Shown piece after piece: positions 39,629 through 51,500 of a stretch of 64,000 nucleotides of DNA. Source of the stretch: Jaminaea rosea (taxonomy: Eukaryota; Basidiomycota; Exobasidiomycetes; Microstromatales); assembly GCF_003144245.1 (NCBI RefSeq), contig NW_020289987.1:124001-188000 (forward strand), written 5' to 3'. The notes beneath the pieces were generated by a model. It did no database searches, was not told the DNA's origin, and worked only from the letters and a program-made list of their open reading frames with translations. Each line of letters starts with the position of its first letter. Position 1 is the stretch's first letter. The position numbers and the translations under genes are program-made.

Positions 39629-42375
39629 ATGTCGTCGCGCACGACAGCGGCAGCCAAGCGCCGACGCACCAATGGCGGCACAGCGACAACGACGACGACG
39701 ACGGCGACAGGCGACCTCACCAATGACTCTTTCAATGCACCTGAGGCATCCACATCAGCCCAACCCGTTGGCTCTCACAATGGCAGAGATACTAGCACAT
39801 ACTCGTCATCGACAGCAGGCTTAGGCAACACCTCGACGACGTCGATGATGGGATCCACCTCCACCGCGTCGGGTCTCAGGAGAAGCGCGAGAAATCTCAG
39901 GAGCGTAGACGAAATGATCGGAGGAAAGGTAAGCATCACAGACTAGTCGATACCGGTAAATCAGCGCGCGAGCTTGTATGCAGTGTGGACCATCGAGAGC
40001 ATGTGAGCAGCAACGCGGCAGCGCCATTCGCGAGCCGCGTGATGTGAGCTGCGAAGGGCAAGCTGCGAAGCGCGCGAGGATGGGAGCAAATGGTGGGGAA
40101 CAACGTCGTTTGCCGCTCTGCTCCCCTTCAATGCCGTAGCCGCTGGCGCGACCCCGGGTAGGTGGTTGACGATGACCTCGTCTCCCGTTCGCCTCGTCTC
40201 GTTGTGTCAGGTTGCTCAAGTTGGAGCTGCTGCTGGCGCTGGCAAGGCTTCTGGTTTGCCAGCCCTCGAACCTCCTGTCCCCAAGCCTCCTCGTCGTCAT
40301 TCTGCTACTCGTCGCCCTCGCTCTGGCCCAACGAAACGACAGCCGCAACGCGTCCCTGCACGTACTCACACGTCCTCCCGCTCTCAGGTGCAAAAGGTCT
40401 TCCTTCTGGACGAAGACGATGACGACGAGGCTCCTCCCGCCAGACCACTCGCCGACGACCTCTCCAATGGCCACAAAGAAGGCAGTGGGGCCGCCAGCCT
40501 GGCGAGGCTCAACGGAAATAGCACCAATCACGCAGCACAAGGCGTAGGCACGAAGGGCAAGCGCAAGGCTCAAGCATCCCCGCCGCCACAGCCACCTCCG
40601 CAAGCTACGTCTTCCACCTCTTCGTACGATGCGGCCAAGAAGAGGCGAAAAGATGAGGCGGAGCCGCTCGCTCAGAGCTCCATCTCAAAGCAGTACCAGG
40701 ATGCCATGCGGGCGCAGCACGGCAATCTGGCCCAGAGCTCCATCTCGATGCAGTACGAGAGGGCGATGAAACAGCAGAGGGAGAGGGATGCGGCGCAGAT
40801 GGCCCCCAATTCGATCTCGCAGCAATACGAGCAGGCTATGCGGGCTCAGCAAGAGCGACAGGCGGCTCAAGGTTACCCTCAGACTGTTCCAAGCGGCGCC
40901 GTTGGAGACTGGAGCTACCATCAACAGCAACCACTCGCAGGATACCCAAGCTCGTCGTCAACGGCCAACTATCGCGGCGGCTACCCTTCAGGCGGCGCGT
41001 CGCTCATGCCACCCGTTGCCAATGGCCACGCATCAACAGCCAACAGGCAACAGATTCTGGACTCAGCAGATCAAGCTTCGAGGCGTCTGGTGAGTAGCTG
41101 TACGCGAAATTTTCCGCGATCTGGCGTCTTGATGACTGATGCTCTCTTCTGTTTCGCTCCAACCCAGATGTACGACCGTGCTCTTCAACAGCAGCCACCG
41201 CCAGCAGCTCCATTGCCCATCGATGATAAGGACGGCCACTTCATCGTTCGAGAAGGTGACTGGATCAGTGACCCTCGCGGGGGAGAACATCGCTACAAGA
41301 TCCTCTCTCAGCTAGGTCAAGGTACGTTCGGCAAAGTTGTAGAGTGCTTTGATCGGCTACAAAGACGCTACGTCGCCATCAAGGTCATTAGGGCTATCCA
41401 GAAATATCGGGATGCCAGTCAGATTGAGATCAGGGTACTGCGCACTCTCAGCGAGAACGACCCAGCCAACGAGAACAAGTGTATCCACCTTCTCGACACC
41501 TTTTCCTACCGCAACCACGTATGCATCGTCTCTGAACTGCTGGGCAAGTCTGTGTTCGACTTTCTCAAGGACAACCAGTTCAACCCGTTCCCGCCTGCTC
41601 ATATTTGGAGCTTCGGGCAGCAGCTTCTCAAGAGCGTCGCATTCTTGCATCGCCTCAACCTGGTCCACACTGATCTGAAGCCGGAAAACATCTTACTCGT
41701 CAACTCTGAGTACGACTATCAGCCGGTGTCACGGCGAGCCAATGCGAGGAGAAGAAAGGTGCTCAAGGACACGGACATCCGCTTGATCGACTTTGGCAGT
41801 GCGACGTTCAACGACGAGTACCACTCGCAGGTCGTCTCGACTCGACACTACCGTGCTCCAGAGATCATCCTCAACATGGGTTGGTCATTCCCTTGCGACG
41901 CTTGGTCGGTTGGCTGCATTCTCATCGAATTCTACACCGGTGAGGCCTTGTTCCAGACGCACGACAATCTGGAGCACTTGGCCATGATGGAGCAAGTGCT
42001 TGGGCCGATGCCAGACTCGTTCAGGCGCAAGGCAGAGACGTTCAAAGCAGAGTGAGTAGCAGCTGAGACATTGCGTCGTGGCAGAGGATCGAAACGCTTA
42101 CGCTCGCTCCCACAACCTTTCCTCCCAGATACTTCCGTAATGGTCGCCTTGACTTCCCCAACAACGAGACACCCAAAGCGAGCAAGAAGTACGTCTCGGG
42201 CATGCGCAAGCTCCCCGACCTGCTTAGCAAGGCAACGACGTGGAAGAAGCACAATGAGCGCTTCCTCCACCTGCTACGCCGTCTGCTCGAGTTCGACCCG
42301 GCTAAGCGCATCAAGGTGTCCGAGGCTCTCAAGCACCCGTATTTCGAGCTCGCACCGAACGAGATTCCTCCCTAG
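39629..42375 (+). CDS. LAMMER (CLK/Kns1/Lkh1) dual-specificity kinase
   Basis: Four exons (39629-39928, 40211-41089, 41168-42051, 42129-42375) give 769 residues. Residues 1-440 or so are low-complexity with basic SR-type patches and three copies of a SISxQYxxAM motif (40673-40870). The kinase domain has Gly loop GQGTFGKV, VAIKVIR with the ATP-binding Lys, catalytic HTDLKPENIL, DFG-equivalent LIDFGSATF, and the family signature EHLAMMEQVLGP. LAMMER kinases phosphorylate SR splicing factors and control filamentation and flocculation in fungi. Intron 1 is long (282 nt). Intron 2 (78 nt) contains no in-frame stop and is a multiple of three, so its retention would insert 26 residues just before the kinase domain. 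All kinase catalytic residues are intact. Confidence 0.92.
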
Positions 42376-42813
42376 ACTGCACATGTAGGACTTTGGCTGT
42401 ATGACTGTTCACGGGGTTTCACTTGTCGTATCACCATCATCATCATCAGCACCACCTCAACTCACATCACTCAGTGTCAACGCGCCGCTACTCCATCGGA
42501 GGGTATATATGCCTGCCGCTCCTCTAGCGACGTCCACGACTCCTTTTCCTCTTGAACCGACTTGTATTACATCAATATATTCACTGATTGCTTGACTACT
42601 CTACTCTACTTGGAAGCAGTCTGAGGGCTGCTGAGCCATAGGTCGTTTGCTGCTTGGTCTGTCGACGAAAACGGGGTGGTCTGACCGCGCGCGGACTCGG
42701 CCCTGGCACTCTTGGTTGGCTGTGTGCCAGTGAAGTCGCAACCAACATCAAGCCGACGGCGTGCCTCGATCAATTCCTTCTCATTTCGCCATCCCTTGAC
42801 AAATCCTCACAGC
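42376..42813. other. Intergenic spacer, LAMMER kinase to ZW10/Dsl1-like gene
   Basis: 438 bp in tandem orientation. It starts with a CATCATCATCATCAG run (42426-42440) and holds AT-rich sequence near 42560-42600, suited to polyadenylation. The downstream gene's frame is open upstream to 42712 but without an ATG there. No other gene. Confidence 0.4.
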
Positions 42814-45800
42814 ATGGAGGCTTCGGCGGCAACGAAGGCGCCTACGAAGACAGCAACAAGGCCGCCGCCGCCGACTGCTCCCAAGATACCGGGAGATGTC
42901 GCTCCCCCTTCACACAACCCTCTGCCTTCACTCGCCGACTTCCTCATCCAGATCAATGCCGGCTCATCCTCTTCCACTACCCTGCCTCTGGAGGCTCAGC
43001 ACTCCCTCATAGCAACACAGAGGGCAAATGTCCGGTCTTCTCTGACGAAGCAGCTGAGCAGTCAAGAGACGCAGATGCGCAATGTCGCCTCGAAAGCAGC
43101 GGAGAATCGTAAGAGCCTGCGAAAGCTGGAGAACGAGGTGGACAATGTCGAGTCAGCGGGGAGGGCACGCGCTTGGTCTGCTGGGCTTATTGATGCGCTA
43201 CAGGAGTTTCGCGACGCTAAACAGGAAAAGCAGCAGCACGAGAGGCTTATCGAGGTCTTGGAGGTCATGCAAAGAGCTCTTCTTGCCATTGAGGCATTGG
43301 AGGAGACGATTGCGCAAGGCCGACTGGAGGATGTCGCATATAAAGGGGCAAACGATGCTGCAGAAGCCGCTTGCGAGCCATTGACTCATGGCTGGCTGTC
43401 AGCTGATCAGAGCGTGAGGGCGTTCTGGGATTTGCAAAGGCGACTGCGACAGTGTCGTGAGAAGGCGGATCAGATGCTCGACGAGGGTTGGGAGAGGAGC
43501 GTGCAGGTCATCCCGAGCGAGGCTGCGGCCAGTTGGACATTGATCGTCATGAAGGAGCTGAAGTGTGAGTTGCTTCGGAGGATTATCATTGTCGTGACGA
43601 TGCTGATTGTCAGCTTCTCTTTTGCCATTACCAGTCTCATCCACGGCAGCGCAAGCTCTGCGATCCGCTAGCCTTCTGCAAGCCCTCGAGCGCAAAGGAA
43701 AGCTAAAGGACAGGGTACCGACCCTTGCCGCTCAGCTCGCCGAGCGACTGATACAATCGTGTCTCAATGAAAGTTGTACGGTGCGAAAATTGCAAGGCGC
43801 AGGGGACTCGGACCACATCTCCCTCGTATTTGCCCCCTTAGGCTCATCGACGCCCGCAGCTGGTCTCGAAGCTCTTCAGCTGGCGTTGCTCTTCATTGGC
43901 AGCGAAATACTCTCCGACCTCCCAACCAAGGCTAGGCAATCAGACTTTGCCCGTGCGCTGCTCCCCAGGCTGGTCCAACCGATCCTAACAAATCTGCGAG
44001 CTACCCTTCCCTCACGGTATGACCCCGTCGAGACCATATCCGCTCGCCTCGAACAATCTCGTTCCCTCGCGCTCTCCTTGTGCTCCTCCCTTGCCTCCTC
44101 TGGACTGCTCCTCACCCCTGACGGGGCCGGTCCTTCTGACCATTCGCCAGAGGACAATCACCTCGGTCAACCTTCGCGCATCATGGCTTTCGCGCAAGAC
44201 GTTGGCCGTCAGTACGTCTCTAAGGTGGCCAACGAAGCGCGCGACGAGGCACGACGCATCTGTACGACGCTGTCGCTCAAGGATGAAAAAGGCTGGCAGG
44301 CAGAGGAGATTGAGATCGCAAGCGAGGAGGCCCAACCGCTTGCGCAGCAGATGACGGGCATGGGCAATGAGCGACTTGTGGACGAAGATCATGAGATTCG
44401 GGGGACGCTCACTACTCAGAAGGACACCAATGGGGTTGGCGTCGGCGGGGGAGATGAGTGGCAGTGGGGTGACGATGATGGGCGCGATGATCCAGAGACG
44501 TACAGACATCCTGCCAAGGCTGGCATAGCACCTTCTGTCCTCAATCGCTCCGCCTCATCGGCATCTCAACGGTCAACAGCTTCATCAGGCCCGGAAATAA
44601 GGACAGCAGCGCCGGCGGCAAGAAAGCGAGCCGGAGGTCGCTCTGCTCTTGGCGGTGTGCGTGTTGTCAAGCCTCAAGATCAGATGGGCAGCGGACCTTT
44701 GCCTGAGGGAGATCAGGATGACGCTTGGGGCTTTGGTGACGAGGATGATGCGCCAGAGGCTGCTGCGCCGATTGCAGCACAACAGGCCCGAACAGTATCA
44801 TCGAGCTTGCCGCCGCCGCCACCACCATTGGGCGATGAAGAGGATGCTTGGTTTGCGGAAGAGGAGCCTGCTGCGTCACCGCCGCCGCCACGAGCTGCTG
44901 AACGGCGTTCCACGCTGTCCTCAACCTCAGCGGCGCCATCGACCTCTCCAGTCATCGCCTACACTAGTCGAGCACCCCTACAGGAGGCCGAGCTCGATGA
45001 CGAGGACGCCTGGTTCGCAGACGAGGCGTCAAGGCCGATGCTTATTGACCACTCTCAAATGCCGATTCCCGACTCGTCACTGCCAGTTAATACAGCACCG
45101 CAACCGGTGGCCGTAGTGCCTGCTCAAAGCGACACGGGCAACGAGGATGCCTGGTCTACAGAAGGACCACCAGGCACTAATGACGGAACGAGGTTAGCAT
45201 TACCACTACCCAACATCTCCGACCCTATTGACGTTGACGAGGATGCCTGGGGTCTTTCGGAGGAAGAGAAGGCAAAGCGGGCAAGCATGATGCTGTTGGG
45301 TAATCATCCTACGCTTCAGAGCCTGTACGAGCCTTCAGCGACCGCTCAGACCAACACGGGCGCCGCCGGCGAGAGCTCCAAGGTAGAAGAGGACGACTTT
45401 GACGAAGATGCCTGGGGCTTGTCCCTCGAGGAGAAGGTTGCGAAGCGAGCAAGTCGACTTTTGCCGGTAGCGGGCACCGCAAACGTCCCTGCTGGGAATG
45501 AGGCATTCGAGGCCGAAAGTGCACCACCTACCTCAACCCTGATTCATCCTGTAGAGCCCTCTCAAGCCCGCGTTGAGGAGCCTGCACTACAAGACGGGGC
45601 ACGCGCCCAAGAGGAAGCTCCACTCACCGAAAAGAATCTCGAAACCGCTGCGGCAGAGGAGAGCCACGACGAAGAAGCCCAGGTCTCCGCGCCACCGGCC
45701 GCATCCGCTCGACCCGCTCCTCTCGGTGTCAGCCGCCCGCCATCCGTAGTTTCATCCGTCTCCGCCATCGCTCCCGGCTCTTCTCGCTCGGACAGCGCCA

Positions 45801-48493
45801 GGAGCACCATCGCTGGCGTGCCGACAGTTCGGGAGCCCGAAGAAGGCGAATCAGCCTTGGAGTCAGCCATCCTAGCCGACGACGTGTCTGTCGCCGGCAG
45901 TGACAACTCCCGGCGCCAACCCTTCCCTATCGAATCGGCGCTGCCTGAGAGCTTGCCGACGAGCGAGGGGGCTGAATCGGATACCTCGCTACCGGCTACA
46001 CCCAAGACGGAAGGCCGAGCGACTCTCTCGTCGGGTAGCAGTCTGTGCATGCCTCCCTCGTCTGACGTGGGAGCTATCGAGGAGAGCACGACAGCAGAGC
46101 CTTTCCCCGTCGAGTCAGCTCAGTCCGTTTCGACAGCCAGCCAGGCTGCGCCTCCGATCGCTCTGACGGATCTTGACGATAGGAGAGGTGGAGCAACGGC
46201 TCCTCTTCCATCCCACCTGATTGACACTGCCGCCACGCCACCAACAACAAGCGGGCCCCCATCCATCGCATCCCTCCCTCCTACTCCTTCAAGAGAGCGC
46301 GCTGATCCCGGCTTCACGCTCGAATTCGAAGATTCCTCTGCCTCGCGACCGCGCACGCCGACACTCGCGAACTATAGCAGCACAAGTAGCGAGGTGGACG
46401 ATGACGAGTCGGCAGCTGCGATACCCTTTCCCATCCGCTCTGCGGTCCCTTACAATCTTCAGCCGAACAGGCAGGGCAGTCTCTCATCATGGACAGAGTC
46501 GTCTTCAGCGCCGCGCACCGGGCCGCCCTCCGTCGTGTCCGATTTAGGCGCAGCATCTGACATGGCATTGCCTCCATCTCCTGGGCTGCAGAGAGCGGAT
46601 GAGGATGACGGGGCGAGCGGCTGGGGCTTCGACGATGGTGATGAGCATGAAGGAGAGTTGGGCTTTTCAAGTCAAAGCGCGGAGAAGCAGCAAGCTGAAG
46701 ATGAAGGAGATCAGTTCGCTTCGAGAGGGAGGGCAGGGACCGCTCTGCCTCCACGCCCGCCTGCTTCGCTGCTTCAGGCGGTCAACAACTCAAGTGAAGC
46801 GCAGAGCGATGCTGGCCAAGAGTATGGCGATCCCTGGGCTAGTCTTTCGGACTCAGCCCCCATGCCAGCAGCAGGGACGGCGCCAGTCGTCCCGATGGGT
46901 GATTCGCACCCCCTGACGAAAGAGGCACTGCAAGTTCTGGCAACTGAGAGGGTAGCGAAGCTTGAGACGCAAGTAAATGACATCGCCGAGCAAGAAGCGC
47001 CTTCTACTACAGCGCAAGCCCCGGCGCAGCCGGCTGACGACGTGAGCGGATGGGCATGGGATGAAGAAGCCGACGGCACTGCTCCCGCTGCAACGCCTTC
47101 CTCCGCAGCTTCAGCAGCATCGCCACCAGCCGCTGTTCAGAGCCAATCGGCAGTCATAGGACGCGTCAGCAATGCCTCTCCTCTGCTTGGAGCTCGCCAA
47201 AGCTCAGCAATCCGCCCAGCTCCACCCCCCGCAACCGCCTCCGAGCTTGCAAGAGCGACGTCGCGCGGCTCTACTCAAGCAGGAGCAGCAGCGGGGGCTG
47301 GAGCGCTTGCGGCTGGCGTAGCAGGTGCAGTAGCCACCACGCAGTTGCCCGATCCTCAGCCTCAGCATGCCGTACCTCAGCCTGCTGCAGCAGCCAAGGA
47401 AGCCCAAACGTTCGAAGCACCTAAAGGACCGCATCAGGAGACCTGTCGCATATCCTTGCGCTCGCGTCAGCTCGTCAATCTGGCTCATTCTCTCATCGAT
47501 CAGGCGGTAGCTCTTCGCAGCGCGCACAGCAACGGAGTCGCTGTCGAAATTCAGCCAGCCTCGCTCCTAGACCCTGCGCTCGCCGACATCTTCGATCTTC
47601 ATCTCGCGCTGTTTACGCCCGAGACAGCTGCAGCTCTACAGCAAGTCCCAGCCTTGAGCATGCAGTTCGTAAATGACTGTCGCTTCCTCTCTCGCCAAAT
47701 GATAGCGCTGGAGTCACGAGTCAACAAAGAGCTCCCAGACGTCGTCGCCGATTCCTCCGGAGCTCTCAGCAAGCGTATCACAACGGCGGCGCAGCGCACG
47801 TCCCTACTAGCCACGCGCTACCTCACAGCACACCTCTCAGGGCATGCCTCTCATCTTGCCAACCTCATCGCAACAGGATGCGACTCCTTCCTCTCAGTAT
47901 ACAACGACGAGCGCTTCGTCTCTTGCTCGCGGACGCTCTCTCAGGCTTTGGCCACTGTCACGAGCCTGGACCGCAGCTGGAGAGGCACACTCGGTGACTC
48001 GCAAAGATGGACAGCTGTGGGGGCGTTGTGGGAGGGCGCGGTGGTCAAGAAGGTGTACGCTGATGTGTTGGCGCTGGATGATGTCGGTGAGAAGGAGGGC
48101 GAGAGGTTGGCCGAGCTTATCAGGTCTATTGGGGATGACAAGGTAGCGGGATGGTTCACAAAGACGAGTCGTGATGCCAGCCACCAGGTGCAAGGTGTCG
48201 ACGAGGAGGAAGAGGAGCAAAAAGCGGCCGGCCATCGTCTGGCCACGTACGTGCCTTCGCATCTCAAGCTCACGGGCTACCTGCCCGAGATGCTTATTGG
48301 GTCTCTCGCCGACGTCGAGTACCTGCTCTTCGAAGGTGGAGCACTTGCGTCTCCCGACCTCGAGGCGACGGCCGGTGGTGGCGGCTCGCCATGGTACGTC
48401 AGTCGCGAGGAGGCGAAGGGGCTCATCAGGGCGACATTTGCAGACTCGAGGAGGAGGACAGATCTGTTAATGAGAGTGGCTAGAGGGGTATGA
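42814..48493 (+). CDS. ZW10/Dsl1-family vesicle tether with giant acidic-Trp insertion
   Basis: Two exons (42814-43564, 43635-48493; 70-nt intron) give 1869 residues, more than twice yeast Dsl1 (754) or human ZW10 (779). The N-terminal quarter (about 35-480) is helical/coiled-coil as in ZW10. The C-terminal domain (about 1425-1869) matches ZW10: PALSMQFVNDCRFLSRQMI, then VVKKVYADVLALDDVGEKEG, then SREEAKGLIRATFADSRRR. Between them (about 520-1395) is a disordered acidic region with about ten Trp-in-acid motifs (DDAWGF, EDAWFA, DEDAWGLS twice, GWAWDEE). In yeast Dsl1 an acidic lasso with Trp motifs binds COPI subunits, so I infer ER-side tethering of COPI vesicles. A kinetochore role, as for animal ZW10, is less likely. 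The best start is the ATG at 42814. Confidence 0.82.
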
Positions 48494-48588
48494 GGCAGAA
48501 GGGACACAGGGATGCAAGACAGCATGCAAAAGGGCTTCGCCGAAGGAAAGCCAATATCACATTATCATGACATCGCGCCTTCTCACGC

Positions 48589-51500
48589 CTACTGATCAGC
48601 TGCAGCCGCTGCCATTCGAGCTGCCTTGAACCTCGACATCTTCGGCGCTGAAGCAGCATTCTGCGGTGCTGCGGGCGCTGCGGGCATGAGAGATGGTGGC
48701 GCCTGTGGCTCAAGGTCTGTGCCACTGCCTCCAGAGGAGACGGGCAGCTCACGCTTCTTTGCCAGGGAGCTGCCACTCCGCCCTCCAATGCTGGGAGGAG
48801 CAGCCATTGCCACGCCACTCCTGTTTGGCCTGTCGTCTTCGTCAATGCCGTTCCAGCGAGACCGGAGGGGCGGAGGTCGAGGCGGATTTCGCTTGGCTGC
48901 TTGATCCGACGGGTCGGCTGTCGCTGCATTTGCCCTCTGCTCCTCGCGATGCTGCTTCTCTTCGAGGCGCACCCGCATCACGTTCATGAGCTCGTCATCC
49001 TTCTCGTCCTCGTCCGTTTCGCCTTCGAGATCGACCCCTTCACGGGGCAGGCGATCGCCTTCTCTAAGGTGGCTAGAGCGCGCTGGCGTCGACGATGACG
49101 TTGCTGACCGAGGGTAGCGCAGAGGCGTGAGCGAAGGCAGGATCATGACCGGTGACGGTGCGCCTTCTTTTGGCTGACGGTTGCTCGTACTGCTCGGCCC
49201 AGCCGATGGCTCTGGTCCAGCATTGGTCGCTCCCTCGAGCAGGTGAGCCAGCTCGTGGCCCGCCTCATCGGCACGACGGTCACGTTCGGTCCCTCGGTCC
49301 CTGAATCCAGCGCTGGGCCTGTTCGAGTCCGTCTGGTTGGCCACGCCATCCGCTCCCATCCCAAGAGCCTGGACGATCCTCGACGCCTTGAACCTGCTCA
49401 TCCGATTCGGCGGATCCACGCTGCGCTGCTTCTTGATCTCCTCGTCCTCAAAGCCCATCGAAGAGACCAAGTCGCGCCCATCAATTTCGTCTTCTCTCCA
49501 CAGCTCTCCACCATCGTCCCCACGCGCCATTCGCTCCTCCTCTCTCATCCTCTCCCCGCTGATAGCCATAGCGAGCTCCTTCCTTCTCTCTTCGCTCATC
49601 TCCTGCCGCTCAGCCATCTGCTTCGCCTGAGCTAAAGCGTACTCACGAGCAAGCTCGGCGTTCTCGAGGTCAGAGACGAGCCCAGAGAAGGTGGGCTCAA
49701 GGTCTGCAAGGTCTGATGCAGAGTAGTGCTCATACGAGTCCAGCGACCAGTCTGAGTCATGGGCACCGTCCTCGTCCGCTTCGTCATCTGCGCCGTCTTC
49801 ATCAATAAGATCACCTGAAGCGTAGGCTGAGCGGGCGTAGGCTTCTTCGTCGTGCTCGTCCAGCTCGAGCTCGGCCGTGTCGCCTTCGAGTAGCTCCGCG
49901 AAGTCGTCTTCCTCTTGCTTGTCACCGTCATCGTCTTCTTCCATGGCAGAGCTGTCCAGCTGAAAGCGCACGCCTTTGCCTTCGGCGTTTTCATCGCCAC
50001 CAGACCCCTCCTTGCCCGTCCCGACGACGACCTGACCATCGAGGCCTGTCCTCGTTCTAGCACCTCCATGACCTCTGCCTTCTTGCGCTTTCAGGCCCTG
50101 ACTGCTCCTCTCAAGCTTTTCGCGATACGCTTTGCTAGGCCTGGCGTGCGGGACGGCAGATGGCAGGCCCTGCAACTCCCGCTCAGCTTCGAGGGGTCCG
50201 TCCGAGATCAGGGACCGGTCCAAGGCAGACATGCCAAGAGACTGACGAGGCCCCGTCGCAACGGGAGGACGAGGACTTGGCATGTTCGCTGCCGCCGTCT
50301 TTGAGGAAGGAGGGGGACGATTGAGGAAGCCGCGCTTGAAAGCGGCTTGTTTGGCGGCATTGAGCGCAGTGGCCGTACTCGACGAATCGCTGGTGCTCGC
50401 TGCTGCCTCACGAGGTCTCTCGAGAACGGAAAGCCCAACTGCAGGGCCCTTCGCCTTGTTCTCCTCTTGCTGCTGCCTTTTCCTCTGAATCTGCTGAACC
50501 TGTTTCCTTGCCATCTCTTCAGCTTGCGTCTGCTCCTCTCTTAGCCCCCGTAAGGCGTCTTCGCCGCGATCGGTCCCCGAGACGATCTCAGGACCAAGCA
50601 AGTCAACAATGCGAGCCGCTTCGTCTTCAACGCCAGCGTCTGGATCGGCAGCTGCTGTAGCAGGATCGGCAGGTGCCGCTGAGAAAGCCTTCAAGCTCGC
50701 TGATGCTGGTGCTGCCTCTTCTTCTTTCGCCCCTCTCTTGCGACCTCGCTCTGGACTTTGGATCCTGACGCTCTTCTTCTTGCTCTTGGCGGCATGAGCC
50801 GCAGGTGCCCCGTAATTATCAAGTCCTTGCATGCTGCGGGTCATTGCCTCGACGTTGGCCTCATCCTCGCGCGCTGAACCCTCGCTCTGGCTCATAGAAC
50901 GCGGCATGGGAGTCGGCGATCCTTCGTCGAAGCGCTTGTCGAGGGGGTCGGAGGACGAGGCGGCTGCAGGGCTAGATGGATTCATGTTGAGGAAGCCTCG
51001 TCTGATGCCTTGGTGGCCGAATTTGGACGACGTCGTCAAAGGCGGGACAGGGCTTGCTTTGAGCACAGACTTGAGCGGTTTTGACTGAGAAGGCTTCGGT
51101 GTTGGTGAGCGCGTACGCTGTGCCTCTTGATGCGGCGCCGCAGTCTGTTCGCTGGCTGTCTCTCGGGCCTCTCCCTCTTCGTCCTCTTGGTCCTCGGTCA
51201 TTCCTTCGAATCGACTAAAGACGCTGTCGATCCACTTCTTTCTGTCCTCGCCCTCAAGTGCATTCTGCGGCTTGAAAGCCTCGACGGCAGCCAGCTGACT
51301 TTGGGCTGAAATGGTGCTGGAAGGTGTCTCTTGAATTGTTTCCATGGGATCGACGAAGGGCAAGCCTTCTTCATTGAGTATCCTCCCATCCTCGTCTACG
51401 ATTTGTCGATCTGACGAAGCCCCCATCAAAGCAGCGGCTGGGTCCTTTGATGCCGCAGCCAAGGTCTGCTTGATCCTCTCTTGCGCCTCTGCGACGAGAG

